Positions 46,540 through 55,552 of a stretch of 64,000 bases of DNA are shown one piece after another. The number at the start of each line of letters is the position of its first letter. The stretch's first letter is position 1. The notes under the pieces are model-generated. The model made no database searches, had not been told where the DNA came from, and saw nothing but the letters and a program-made list of their open reading frames with translations. The stretch lies in assembly GCF_000739875.1 (NCBI RefSeq), contig NZ_BBJR01000038.1:1-64000 (forward strand), in the 5' to 3' direction. Both the position numbers and the translations under genes were made by a program. Origin of the DNA: Comamonas aquatica NBRC 14918 (GTDB lineage Bacteria > Pseudomonadota > Gammaproteobacteria > Burkholderiales > Burkholderiaceae_C).

Positions 46540-48156
46540 TTAATTGCCATGCGTGGGCGATTCAGCCAGCCGCTGCATCAGCGCCAAGGTGGAGGGATCC
46601 ACCCCGGCCCAGTCGTGGCTTTGCTGGCGGGCGCGCAGCTCCTGCGCCAGCTTTTTGCCCAGCTCCACCCCCCACTGGTCAAAGCTGTTGATGCCCCAGA
46701 CCGCACCCGCCACAAACACGCGGTGCTCGTACAGCGCAATCAAGGCCCCCAGCGACGCGGGGTCCAGCGCCTGCAGCAGCAAGAAGGTGCTGGGGCGGTT
46801 GCCCGGGCAATCACGCTCCGCCCCTTCGCCCTGGCGCCCCAACATCAGGGCCTGGGCCTGGGCAATTGCGTTGATCACCAGGCTTTGGTGGTGGGCCCCC
46901 AGGTACTTGCCACCATCGCGCAAGGCGATGAATTCGACCGGGATCGTGTCCTGGCCCTGGTGCAGCATCTGGAAGAAGGCGTGCTGGCCGTTGGTGCCGG
47001 GCTCGCCCCAGACCACGGGGGCCGTGGGCACCTCCAGCACCTGGCCATCGCGCGTGATGCGCTTGCCGTTGCTTTCCATCTCCAGCTGCTGCAGGTAGGC
47101 CGTCAAGCGGCGCAAGCCATGGCTGTAGGGGGCGATGCAGCGGCTGCCGAAGCCCAGGAAATCACGGTTCCACACATCCAGCAAGCCCAGGCGCATCGGC
47201 AGATTGACCGCCGGGGCCGTGCTGAAGAAATGGGCATCCATGGCGTGTGCGCCCTGCAGTAGCTGGCGGAACTGCGCGGCGCCGATGGCCATCGCAATCG
47301 GCAGCCCAATCGCCGACCACAGCGAAAAGCGCCCGCCCACCCAGTCCCAGAAGCCCAGCGTGCGGCTGATGCCGAACTCGGCCGCGGCCTGGACATTCAT
47401 CGTCAGCGCCACAAAGTGGCGGTCGATGCTGCAGGCGGCATCCGCATCGGCGCTGCCGCCATGCGCCAGAAACCATGCCCGCGCGGAATGCGCGTTCAGC
47501 ATGGTCTCGGCCGTGGTGAAGGATTTGGACGCAATCAGGAACAGCGTGCTCTCGGGCCGGACACGGCGCAGCACATGGCCCAGTTCATGGCCGTCGACGT
47601 TCGAGACAAAGTGGAACTGGGTGCCCGCATCGACCCAGTCCTCCAGCGCTTGCACCACCACTTCCGGGCCCAGGTGCGAGCCACCGATCCCGATGTTGAC
47701 AACGTCGGTGATGCGCGCATCGGCCCGCACCTGCTCGGCCAGGTCCAGCATGGCCTCCAGGGTCTGGTGCACCTGCGCCAGGGCCTGCACCATGCCACCG
47801 CCCCACTGCTGCACCACAGGGTGATCTTGCAGCAGCCCCCTATCCTGCGGCGTGCGCAGCAGCCAGTGCATGACCGCGCGCTGCTCGCTCGCATTGATGG
47901 ATGCCCCCGACAGCATGGCATCGCGCTGCTCGGTCACGCCACAGCTGTGCGCCAGATCGGCCAACAATTGCTCCGTCTGGGGCTGCCACAGATTCTTGGA
48001 CAAGTCGGCAAACACATACGGCGCCTGCAGGCTCAGCTGGCTCAAGCGCTCCGGGTGGTGCGCAAAGGCCTGGCGCAGGTCCAGGTTGCGGCCCTCACGG
48101 TATGCATGCTGTTGAAGTTGCGCCCACTGTGGCGTCTGATTACACATCACCGACAT
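46540..48156 (-). CDS. pgi: Glucose-6-phosphate isomerase
   Basis: 538-aa enzyme interconverting glucose-6-phosphate and fructose-6-phosphate. Motifs: NIGIGGSHLGPEVVVQAL, SKSFTTAETMLNA, WGEPGTNGQHAFFQMLHQG (containing the conserved catalytic-site histidine) and FDQWGVELGKKLA. Either M1 (48156) or an ATG three codons later could start it. It follows the KAS III-like gene by only six bases and is probably cotranscribed with it. Confidence 0.97.
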   Translation of the reverse strand: MSVMCNQTPQWAQLQQHAYREGRNLDLRQAFAHHPERLSQLSLQAPYVFADLSKNLWQPQTEQLLADLAHSCGVTEQRDAMLSGASINASEQRAVMHWLLRTPQDRGLLQDHPVVQQWGGGMVQALAQVHQTLEAMLDLAEQVRADARITDVVNIGIGGSHLGPEVVVQALEDWVDAGTQFHFVSNVDGHELGHVLRRVRPESTLFLIASKSFTTAETMLNAHSARAWFLAHGGSADADAACSIDRHFVALTMNVQAAAEFGISRTLGFWDWVGGRFSLWSAIGLPIAMAIGAAQFRQLLQGAHAMDAHFFSTAPAVNLPMRLGLLDVWNRDFLGFGSRCIAPYSHGLRRLTAYLQQLEMESNGKRITRDGQVLEVPTAPVVWGEPGTNGQHAFFQMLHQGQDTIPVEFIALRDGGKYLGAHHQSLVINAIAQAQALMLGRQGEGAERDCPGNRPSTFLLLQALDPASLGALIALYEHRVFVAGAVWGINSFDQWGVELGKKLAQELRARQQSHDWAGVDPSTLALMQRLAESPTHGN

Positions 48157-48162
48157 AGCTCA

Positions 48163-49281
48163 TCAACGCTTGCGCACCACCACGCTGCCCACCGAATAGC
48201 CGGCACCAAATGAACAGATCACCCCCAGGTCGCCCGCCACCAGGTCCTGGCGGTGCTGGTGGAAGGCGATGATGGAGCCGGCCGACGCCGTGTTGGCAAA
48301 TTCGTTCAGGATCAGGGGCGCGCGGTCTTCACTGGCTTCGCCCACCAGCTTTTTCAGCACCAGCTGGTTCATGCCCAGATTGGCCTGGTGCAGCCAGAAA
48401 CGGCGCACGCCCGCAGGGTCATGGCCCAGTTGCGCCAAATGGGCCTCGATGTGCGCTGCCGCAGTCGGCACCACTTCCTTGAAGACTTTGCGCCCTTCCT
48501 GGCGGAACGTCTTGTCGCGTGCCTGCGGATCGCTGTCTTCGCTGCGGTTCATGAAACCGAAATTGTTGCGGATGTTGTTGGAGAACTGGGTCGCCAGGCG
48601 CGTGCCCTGCACCTCCCAGACATCAGCCGCGGTGGCCGTGTCGGCACGCTCGATGACGATGGCCGTGCACACGTCGCCAAAGATGAAGTGGCAGTCGCGG
48701 TCCTTCCACTCCAGGTGGGCCGAGGTGATCTCGGGATTGACCACCAGCACGCAGCGCGCGCTGCCGCTGCGCACGGCATTGACCGCCTGCTCCAGGGCAA
48801 AGGTGGCGGACGAGCAGGCCACGTTCATGTCGAAGCCATAGCCCCCCGCGCCCAGGGCATGCTGGATCTCGATCGCCATCGCAGGATAGGCGCGCTGCAT
48901 GTTCGACGCCGCGCACAGCACCATGTCGACATCGGCACCGGTTTTTCCGGCCTGCTGCAAGGCCTGGCGGGCCGCATCCACCGCGATCTCGGCCATCAGC
49001 GAGAGTTGATCGTCGGCACGCTCCGCAAAGCGCGGGTGCATGCGCTGGGGGTCGAGCACACCGGATTTCTCCATCACGTAGCGGCGTTGAATGCCGGAGG
49101 CCTTCTCGATGAACTCGACGCTGGAGTGCTGCAGCGGTGCACGTGCGCCGGACTCGATGTCTGCGGCGTGGCGGGTATTGTCCAGGTCCACGTAGCGATT
49201 GAAGGCCTCGACCAGCTCCGCATTGGTGATGGTGTAGGGGGGCTGAAACAAACCCGTGCCACTGATAACGGCTGAATGCAT
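48163..49281 (-). CDS. Beta-ketoacyl-ACP synthase III (FabH-like)
   Basis: 372-aa thiolase-fold condensing enzyme. The Cys-His-Asn triad is visible: Cys156 (MNVACSSATFALEQ), histidine in FWLHQANLGMNQ and asparagine in EFANTASAGSII. It is about 50 residues longer than FabH of E. coli, with an insert after the first strand (ADIESGARAPLQHSSVEFIEKASGIQRRY), so it belongs to a long KAS III subgroup rather than housekeeping FabH. There is no ACP or other fatty acid gene nearby; it lies between pgi and tal. Role unknown. Confidence 0.85.
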   Translation of the reverse strand: MHSAVISGTGLFQPPYTITNAELVEAFNRYVDLDNTRHAADIESGARAPLQHSSVEFIEKASGIQRRYVMEKSGVLDPQRMHPRFAERADDQLSLMAEIAVDAARQALQQAGKTGADVDMVLCAASNMQRAYPAMAIEIQHALGAGGYGFDMNVACSSATFALEQAVNAVRSGSARCVLVVNPEITSAHLEWKDRDCHFIFGDVCTAIVIERADTATAADVWEVQGTRLATQFSNNIRNNFGFMNRSEDSDPQARDKTFRQEGRKVFKEVVPTAAAHIEAHLAQLGHDPAGVRRFWLHQANLGMNQLVLKKLVGEASEDRAPLILNEFANTASAGSIIAFHQHRQDLVAGDLGVICSFGAGYSVGSVVVRKR

Positions 49282-49459
49282 GAATGAGGTTTCCGGTGAC
49301 CGGACCTGGCGAGGCCCGGTGTGTGAATGTGATACGTTGAGCTGCCAACACCACCCTGGAGACGTCGTCGCGGCGCCTGGTCGTACGGAAGTACTGCCTA
49401 CGGCTTTGCGCCCCATCTCCACCGCCCATCTCCACTGGGCGGGGTCGTGTTCGACGCGC

Positions 49460-50407
49460 TCAGTGCGCGCGGATCAGTTGTTCCAGTTTGGAGGTGTCGA
49501 CGGCAAAGGCACGAATGCCTTCGGCCAGCTTTTCCGTGGCCATGGCGTCTTCGTTGAGTGCGTAGCGAAAACCGGCTTCGTCGTAGTGCACGGGTTGCAG
49601 CTCGGCATGCCCTGCCTGCTGGGCATCCAGTGCGCGCGCGACCGGCGCCGTGCTCTGGCTCAGTTGCTCCAGCAGCTCGGGGGCAATCGTCAGCAGGTCA
49701 CAGCCGGCCAGCGCCACAATCTGCCCGGTATTGCGAAAGCTGGCGCCCATGACTTCGGTGGCAATCCCAAAGTGCTTGTAATAGTCATAGATGGCCCGCA
49801 CGGAGCGCACCCCGGGATCGTTCGCGCCGGCCATCGCCGCCTCATCCCACTGCGCACCGGCCTGCTTCTTGTACCAATCATAGATGCGCCCCACAAAGGG
49901 CGAAATCAATTGCACCTTGGCCTGCCCGCAGGCAATGGCCTGGACCTTGGAAAACAGCAAGGTCAGGTTGGTGTGGATGCCGCGCAGCTCCAGCTGGCGC
50001 GCCGCCTCGATCCCTTCCCAGGTGGCGGCGATCTTGATCAGCACCCGGTCAATGTGCACCCCGGCCGCCTGGTACAGCTCGATCAGCCGTTCCGCACGCA
50101 CCACCGTGTCCGCCGTGTCGAAGGACAAGCGCGCGTCCACCTCGGTGGAGACACGGCCGGGCACCACCGACAGGATTTCACAGCCAAAACGCACCAGCAG
50201 GCGGTCAATCACCTCCGCCAGGTCGGCCTGGGAAAAGCGCTGCACGGTCTCAGCCAGCAGCGGCTGGTACGTGGGCTGCTGGACCGCCTTCAATATCAGC
50301 GACGGATTGGTGGTGGCGTCCCGGGGGCGGAACTGCGCCAATTGTTGAAAGTTGCCGGTATCCGCCACCACGGTGGTGTACTGCTTCAGTTGTTCGAGCT
50401 GGTTCAT
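49460..50407 (-). CDS. tal: Transaldolase
   Basis: 315-aa class I transaldolase (TalB type) of the pentose phosphate pathway. N-terminal [31 protein letters not shown], the Schiff-base lysine K125 in [12 protein letters not shown], and [12 protein letters not shown]. The 178-base gap before the HexR-like gene holds the promoters of both. The 178 bases downstream carry no gene. Confidence 0.97.
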   Translation of the reverse strand: MNQLEQLKQYTTVVADTGNFQQLAQFRPRDATTNPSLILKAVQQPTYQPLLAETVQRFSQADLAEVIDRLLVRFGCEILSVVPGRVSTEVDARLSFDTADTVVRAERLIELYQAAGVHIDRVLIKIAATWEGIEAARQLELRGIHTNLTLLFSKVQAIACGQAKVQLISPFVGRIYDWYKKQAGAQWDEAAMAGANDPGVRSVRAIYDYYKHFGIATEVMGASFRNTGQIVALAGCDLLTIAPELLEQLSQSTAPVARALDAQQAGHAELQPVHYDEAGFRYALNEDAMATEKLAEGIRAFAVDTSKLEQLIRAH

Positions 50408-50585
50408 CTTGTCTCTGCTGTTTTCCTGGTGTTCGTACGGGGGAACGCATCGCCAAACCCCAAGTGTAGTGCCGGCCTCACAGACATCCGCCTGTCACAA
50501 TGACCCAAGGCACGATGGTTTGTTGCAAGTGGCGGAAAATCGCAGCTTTTGGTGCACTGCGCGCCACCACACAAGGACTGTTTGC

Positions 50586-51434
50586 ATGCTGGACCGGATT
50601 TCTGCCTCTTTGCCTTCGCTCGCACCTGCGGAGCAGCGGGTCGGGAAATTGGTGCTGGAAGACCCCCACCGCTTTGCACGTCTGCCGGTGCGCGAACTGG
50701 CGGAGCGGGCCCATGTCAGCAAACCCACGGTGGTGCGCTTTTGCCGCAGCATGGGCTATGACGGACTGGCGGATTTCAAGCTCAAGCTGGCCGGCAATGT
50801 CGCCGAAGGCGTGCCCTTTGTGCACCGCAGCGTGAATGTGGATGACAAGACCTCCGATGTCCTGGTCAAGGTGATCGACAACTCCGTCGCCGCCTTCCTG
50901 CAGTACCGCAACGCCGCCAATCCCGCCGCCATCGAGCAGGCGGTGAACGCCATCACCAGCACCTGGCAGCGCAAGCAGCGCCTGGAGATTTACGGCGTGG
51001 GCAACTCCGGCGTGGTGGCCCAGGATGCACAGCACAAGTTCTTTCGCCTCGGCATCAGCAGCCAAGCCACCAGCGACACCCACATCCAGACCATGGGCGC
51101 CACCATGCTGCGCTCCGGCGACTGCCTGATCGTCATCTCCAACTCCGGACGCACGCGGGAGCTGGTGGACGTGGCCCACATTGCCCGCCACCAGGGCGCC
51201 ACGGTCATCGCCATCACTTCCAGCCACACCCCGCTGTCGGACTCCAGCCACATCCTGCTGGCGGCCGACAACTTGGAGGGCTCCGATCTCTACAGCCCCA
51301 TGGCCTCGCGCCTGCTGCACCTGCTGATCATCGACATTCTGGCCACGGCCGTGGCCTTGAAAATGGGCGACGGCCTGGCGCACAACCTGCAAAACTTGCA
51401 AAACCAGTTGCAACAAAAGCGCTATGACATCTGA
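50586..51434 (+). CDS. hexR: HexR-like RpiR-family regulator
   Basis: 282-aa regulator: HTH (VRELAERAHVSKPTVVRFCRSMGY) and SIS domain (RLEIYGVGNSGVVAQDAQHKFFRLG to IISNSGRTRELVD-type loop, VISNSGRTREL). HexR proteins respond to 2-keto-3-deoxy-6-phosphogluconate and control central sugar genes. It is divergent from tal and close to pgi, both typical HexR-type targets in other bacteria. No operator matching the HexR consensus was found in the intergenic region, only a half-site TGTAGT near 50464. Confidence 0.8.
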   Translation: MLDRISASLPSLAPAEQRVGKLVLEDPHRFARLPVRELAERAHVSKPTVVRFCRSMGYDGLADFKLKLAGNVAEGVPFVHRSVNVDDKTSDVLVKVIDNSVAAFLQYRNAANPAAIEQAVNAITSTWQRKQRLEIYGVGNSGVVAQDAQHKFFRLGISSQATSDTHIQTMGATMLRSGDCLIVISNSGRTRELVDVAHIARHQGATVIAITSSHTPLSDSSHILLAADNLEGSDLYSPMASRLLHLLIIDILATAVALKMGDGLAHNLQNLQNQLQQKRYDI

Positions 51435-51594
51435 AGTGGTCGCGGCTTACCCCAAAAAGATGAGCATGCTGCACCTGCAATTCCTTACTTTCAAAAACAA
51501 AGCGCTTTGAATTCAAGGCTGCACCATCGCCTGCAGCTTTGTTTTTCATAGCCGATGACCAATCCGTCGACGCTACCCTCAGACCTTGGCAGGC

Positions 51595-51622
51595 ACAAAA
51601 AAACCGGCATGGCTGCCGGTTT
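51595..51622 (-). terminator. Rho-independent terminator after the first porin gene
   Basis: AACCGGCA (51602-51609), TGGC, TGCCGGTT (51614-51621); on the minus strand T7 follows. It ends the porin transcript and perhaps hexR from the other side. Confidence 0.88.
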
Positions 51623-51642
51623 CGGGCGCAAGCCTCAGACCA

Positions 51643-52962
51643 TCAGAAGCGATGGCGCAGACCCACGGTAAAGCCTGTGCGGCTGCGGGCCTTGCTGTCA
51701 GCATCGATAAAGAGTTTGCTTTCTCCATTCGAAAGCTTGGTATGGTCAATCGCTACATACGCATCGGTACGCTTGCTAAAAGCGTAATCCACCGCTGCCA
51801 CCATGAAATGCGCTTTGCCGTCATACCCCCCCGAGGTCGAGCCCGACTGCTTGGCATGGAAATAGTGCATGCCTGCATTGATCTGCGGTGTGACTTGATA
51901 GCCAAACCCGACCTTGATCATCTGCCGCTTGTCAGCATCCCCAACCTGGAAGCCGCCATTGGTCTGGCCTTGCCACATGCTGTTGATGATGGCCTGGTCC
52001 ACCAGACGATTCGCTAAAGCTCCGACATAGGCCCCGACCGTAGTCGGCGTACCAGCAGACTTCCACTTCACCTTGTTCTGGCCATAACCCAAATTGACAT
52101 ACAGGGGTCCTGAGCGGTAAGAACCGCCAAAAGTCAAGGCGTCCAGGTCCGAGCCACCAGGCAACTCCGTCCGCAAGAAGCCGCCGCCCACGGAAATTCC
52201 ATTTTCGGAATAACGCAGAAAGCCACCCATGGTCTTCAGCGCTCCTGCAGCGATTCCGCCTGCCGCCGTCGTCAAAGCATTCGGCGTGGTGCTGCCGGAG
52301 GCTGCAGCGACAGCATTATCAATAACTGCTTTATTCCCTCCAGTCAGCGGAGTTGCTGCAGGCAAGCCCAGCATTCCAAGCCCCACATTTCGCACAGCAT
52401 CCGTGTTGTCATTGCCTTCCGCAAATGAATACTGCACGGTCCCGACCCAATTGCGCGAGGGAGTTGCGAGGGTGTACTTCAGTGCATTGCTGGTACGAGC
52501 ACCTGCAGCCATCCCCAACTCAGGCTTGTAGGCATCCATATAGGGAGAGTAAGGAAAGGACGCATAAGTGGAAGTCACCACATCAAATAGCACGTTCCAC
52601 TGTCGCCCCATCGTCAAGCGACCATAAGGACCTTGCAAACCCACATAGGCCAACTGAAAAAATGGCGCCGTGACATCTTTGGCACCAGTGTCTGCGTTAA
52701 AGCGATGCTCCAGGTGGGCCAGTGCCTTACTTCCCCCACCAAGGTCTTCCTCAACATTCAATCCCCAGCGGCTTTGTGACATACCGCCGCCCACCATCTT
52801 GGTCAGACTTCCTTTATCCGCCCCCTCGTTGGTGGTGTGGCGCACGGCAGCATCCACAATCCCCCACAGTTCCACTTTGCTGGCACCCGTTGCCTGGGCC
52901 ATGACAGGCATGGCACTTGCACACAACACAGTAGCAGCCACCGCGACGATTTTCTTTTGCAT
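51643..52962 (-). CDS. Gram-negative porin (Comamonas Omp32-type family)
   Basis: 439-aa outer-membrane porin. Signal peptide MQKKIVAVAATVLCASAMPVMAQA; the mature part begins with strand SKVELWGIVDAAVRHT; SRWGLNVEEDLGGGSKALAHLEHRF and the ending KARSRTGFTVGLRHRF are typical, with the terminal aromatic residue needed for assembly. It is longer than the neighbouring porin by about 85 residues, mostly in an Ala/Thr-rich loop near residues 190-240. It has its own terminator and a 193-base upstream gap containing the terminator of the next gene. Confidence 0.93.
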   Translation of the reverse strand: MQKKIVAVAATVLCASAMPVMAQATGASKVELWGIVDAAVRHTTNEGADKGSLTKMVGGGMSQSRWGLNVEEDLGGGSKALAHLEHRFNADTGAKDVTAPFFQLAYVGLQGPYGRLTMGRQWNVLFDVVTSTYASFPYSPYMDAYKPELGMAAGARTSNALKYTLATPSRNWVGTVQYSFAEGNDNTDAVRNVGLGMLGLPAATPLTGGNKAVIDNAVAAASGSTTPNALTTAAGGIAAGALKTMGGFLRYSENGISVGGGFLRTELPGGSDLDALTFGGSYRSGPLYVNLGYGQNKVKWKSAGTPTTVGAYVGALANRLVDQAIINSMWQGQTNGGFQVGDADKRQMIKVGFGYQVTPQINAGMHYFHAKQSGSTSGGYDGKAHFMVAAVDYAFSKRTDAYVAIDHTKLSNGESKLFIDADSKARSRTGFTVGLRHRF

Positions 52963-53092
52963 CTGCTTGTCTCCTTGAAGTGAATATTCGATTCAGGATG
53001 CAAGTCCATTCTAGAAAAGCACAATCGTTCGATTTCTTCTTTTCGCACGAAAACCACGCTCGTTTTCCCCGTGATTTGGCGCACACAAATAC

Positions 53093-53121
53093 AAAAAGCC
53101 AGCCCGAAGGCTGGCTTTTTT
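53093..53121 (-). terminator. Rho-independent terminator after the second porin gene
   Basis: GCCAGCC (53098-53104), CGAA, GGCTGGC (53109-53115) with A5 and T6 flanks. On the minus strand it follows the porin stop at 53156 by about 35 bases. Confidence 0.92.
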
Positions 53122-53155
53122 ATCTAAACAAAACTGAGGCTAGCTCAGCTTCATA

Positions 53156-54217
53156 TTAGAAAGCGTGGCGCACGCCAACTTGGAAGGCTTGGATCTTGCC
53201 GCCAGCGTCCACAGCAGGCAGTGTCAGGCCAGCGCCACCCAGAGTGAAGCCGCTGCCGTTGTTTTTGTTCTTCAGGAAAGCGTAAGTGCCGTACACAGCA
53301 GTGCGCTTGGACAGGTTGTGCACATAGCCCAGAGCGAACTGGTCAGCCTTCAGATCGGTCCCACCGGCCACATCTTGGTTGTAGCGGTTGTAAGACAGCT
53401 TGGCTTCACCAGCAGCGCCCACAGGTGCCGACAATGCCAACAGGAAGTGGTCACGATCCACCTTGGCACCACCAAGCACCTTGTTTTCTTGATTCAGGTA
53501 AGCACCAGCCAGCTTGACCACACCAAAGTTGTACGAAGCGCCCAGGCCGTAGGCAGTGATGTCGTCAGCGACTGGAGTAACGCCAGCAACGCTGCTGCGA
53601 CGGAACTTTTCTGCACCGAAACCAACGCTCAAAGGACCGTTGTCATATGTTGCCGAACCACCCAGGTAGGAGCCATCACGTGCACCTGCAGTTTGCTCAC
53701 CGAAGGCATAGTTCAGGGCAAACTTGAAGCCGCTGAAGTCATTAGAGTAGTAACCCAGCATGTTGCTACGACGCACATCGTAGCCACCAGTGCTCCAGAC
53801 GCGACTAGCACCAACACCCACGGTACCGAAGTTGTCATAGCGGCTCACTGCATCGTAAGCTGCAGTGGTCGAACGACCCAGACGCAGTTCGCCGTAGTTG
53901 CTCAACAGGCTGATGGTCGAACGACGCTTGAATTCGAAGCCGGGGCCTGTAGCGCCGCCGCCAGCACCAGTGCCGTCGTCGTTAGCGATCGCGCCTTCCA
54001 GCCAGAACTGAGCCTTCAGACCGTTGCCCAGATCTTCCACGCCGCGGAAACCCAGACGCGAGGAAGAGTTACCGCTGTTACCCAGACCGGACACAGTGTC
54101 CTTACCGTCATAAACGGTCACAGCAGCGTCAACAATACCGAACACGGTCACGGAAGATTGAGCGAAAGCGGCGCCGGAAGCAGCAACTGCGGCCAGGGCG
54201 ATCAGAGATTTCTTCAT
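53156..54217 (-). CDS. Gram-negative porin (Comamonas Omp32-type family)
   Basis: 353-aa outer-membrane porin. Signal peptide MKKSLIALAAVAASGAAFA; the mature start QSSVTVFGIVDAAVTVYDG, SSSRLGFRGVEDLGNGLKAQFWLEGA, STISLLSNYGELRLGRSTTA, and the C-terminal strand ending GVRHAF. It has the biased codon use and GGAG ribosome site of a highly expressed gene, so it is probably a major porin; the paralogue downstream is more diverged. Confidence 0.95.
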   Translation of the reverse strand: MKKSLIALAAVAASGAAFAQSSVTVFGIVDAAVTVYDGKDTVSGLGNSGNSSSRLGFRGVEDLGNGLKAQFWLEGAIANDDGTGAGGGATGPGFEFKRRSTISLLSNYGELRLGRSTTAAYDAVSRYDNFGTVGVGASRVWSTGGYDVRRSNMLGYYSNDFSGFKFALNYAFGEQTAGARDGSYLGGSATYDNGPLSVGFGAEKFRRSSVAGVTPVADDITAYGLGASYNFGVVKLAGAYLNQENKVLGGAKVDRDHFLLALSAPVGAAGEAKLSYNRYNQDVAGGTDLKADQFALGYVHNLSKRTAVYGTYAFLKNKNNGSGFTLGGAGLTLPAVDAGGKIQAFQVGVRHAF

Positions 54218-54716
54218 ATCGATTTACTCCAAGGTTTGTAGAGGGCACGTTCGCAGCTTGGTGTCTGTTCTTTGTTGCGTCTTTTGATACGCATCAGACA
54301 CTGCGGGGCGCGCCAACCTCCTGGTGGGGAAGTTGGGCTTATTGCACCAGACTGGAACCCCTTGCGCAAAGCAAATCCCCTCTTGGGTGCCATTTTTGCG
54401 TGGTTTTGTTGCTCATCAGCAACAAAATGAGCGAGGGTGCGGGCGACCTCGCAATGTCACTTGGCTCAAACGCTCGCGACACTTCTCTGAGTACGCAAGA
54501 CAGCCAATCACCACCAGAAAGCTTGCGCTCACATCGATGCCGCATCGAAGCATGACCACATGCACTTTTTCGATGCAGCGCGGGGACCCGTCTCGCCCGA
54601 ACTGCACCACCCCACCGGAATCAATCCGTCACTGACACCAACCGAATACACCGACGATGCAACAAAAAAAGCGCCAACTTGGCGCTTTTTATCGTCATTC
54701 AGCGCGTGCAACGCCT
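54218..54716. other. Porin upstream region, no gene seen
   Basis: The 499 bases between the major porin and the OsmC-like gene show no supported gene. They hold a perfect 10-bp inverted repeat TTTTGTTGCT-CATC-AGCAACAAAA (54404-54427) with no T-run beyond it, a possible operator or leader hairpin for the porin. Near 54540-54585 is a cluster of CATCGATGC/GCATCGA palindromes. At the right end is the OsmC gene's terminator. Confidence 0.5.
54664..54690 (-). terminator. Rho-independent terminator after the OsmC-like gene
   Basis: GCGCCAA-C-TTGGCGC (54671-54685) with A7 and T5 flanks; on the minus strand the T-run follows the stem. The one-base loop means the innermost pairs probably open. Confidence 0.85.
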
Positions 54717-55172
54717 TCAGGCTTCCAGCACCTCAAAGCTGGTGGTGATCTCCGCGGTTTTGCCCAGCATGATGCTGGCCGAGCAGTATTTCTCGTGGCT
54801 CATGGCGATCGCGCGCTCCACGGCGGCAGCGGGCAAGGCCTTGCCGGTCACGGTGAAGTGCATATTGATTTTGGTGAACACCTTGGGCTCCACCTCGGCC
54901 CGCTCGGCCTGCAGCTTGACGGAACAGCCGCGCACGTCGTGCCGGCCGCGCTTGAGGATCAGCACCACGTCGTAGGCCGTGCAACCGCCGGTACCGGCCA
55001 GCAAGGCCTCCATCGGGCGCGGCGCCAGGTTCTGCCCGCCATTGGCCGGAGTGCGCTCATCGGGCGCACCATCCATGGCCAGCACGTGGCCGCTGCCGGT
55101 TTCCGCGATAAAGCCCATGCCCGAGCGGGTTCCTGCCGCGCCGGTCCAGCTGACTGTGCATTCCATGTCCAT
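54717..55172 (-). CDS. OsmC/Ohr-superfamily peroxidase-like protein
   Basis: 151-aa protein of the OsmC superfamily (YhfA-like branch). The two redox cysteines are in GTGGCTAYDVV and HEKYCSASIML; APRPMEALLAG precedes the first. Members reduce organic hydroperoxides, though the YhfA branch is not well tested. M1 at 55172 or M3 at 55166 may start it. It is divergent from the candidate small RNA and ilvA. Confidence 0.88.
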   Translation of the reverse strand: MDMECTVSWTGAAGTRSGMGFIAETGSGHVLAMDGAPDERTPANGGQNLAPRPMEALLAGTGGCTAYDVVLILKRGRHDVRGCSVKLQAERAEVEPKVFTKINMHFTVTGKALPAAAVERAIAMSHEKYCSASIMLGKTAEITTSFEVLEA

Positions 55173-55266
55173 TTTCTCCTTGCTTCACGCAGTCATTGAG
55201 TGGGGTGTTCCGCCCAACAGAATTGCAGCACGCAAACCTGAATGTTCAGAAAACCCTGAAATCTTG

Positions 55267-55296
55267 TTGCAACGCAGCATTATCCAATGCTACAAT
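55267..55296 (+). promoter_or_regulatory. Sigma-70 promoter
   Basis: TTGCAA (55267-55272), 18 bases, TACAAT (55291-55296). Start expected near 55303, 250 bases before the ilvA ATG, upstream of a terminator hairpin. Confidence 0.65.
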
Positions 55297-55302
55297 GCCC
55301 GC

Positions 55303-55437
55303 CATGCGTTGGATCGCCGAGGTTTTCACCCGCGATGCCCACAGTGGCGTGGTCTACTGTAGCGCACCAGTTGTCTCCTCCACCTCCTCTAACGGTGGAT
55401 TCAGCCCCAAGCCCCTCGGTTTGGGGCTTTTTTTTTG
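55303..55437 (+). ncRNA. Candidate small RNA or ilvA attenuator leader
   Basis: About 135 nucleotides bounded by a good promoter and a strong terminator. It contains a C/U-rich, anti-Shine-Dalgarno tract (TCTCCTCCACCTCCTCT, 55374-55390), part of it in the loop of a TCCACC/GGTGGA hairpin (55379-55399). That layout recalls trans-acting RNAs with CCUCC loops. The alternative is a leader controlling ilvA. An ATG at 55304 would be leaderless; its frame has no run of Ile, Val, Leu or Thr codons, which speaks against classical attenuation. Not matched to a named RNA family. Confidence 0.5.
55409..55436 (+). terminator. Rho-independent terminator upstream of ilvA
   Basis: AAGCCCC (55409-55415), loop TCGGTTT, GGGGCTT (55423-55429), T9. 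It lies 117 bases before the ilvA start, so either ends a separate small RNA or attenuates ilvA. Confidence 0.88.
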
Positions 55438-55552
55438 CCTGGCGATGCCTGTCATCCAGCTCCGTCATGACGTGCCCCAGGGTGAATGCCTATGATGGAC
55501 CCCCTTGGAATGGCCCGGCACTCATGCCCGCGCCAGACCTGGTTTGCCGCAT

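Noticed and set aside
50408..50585. HexR operator between tal and hexR
   Set aside because: Only one half-site (TGTAGT) was found, with no matching second half.
54324..54635. Small open frame upstream of the porin
   Set aside because: Contains the palindrome and no ribosome site or homology; not supported as a gene.
55304..55495. Possible leader peptide before ilvA
   Set aside because: No run of Ile, Val, Leu or Thr codons, no ribosome site, and the frame crosses the terminator; kept as RNA candidate instead.
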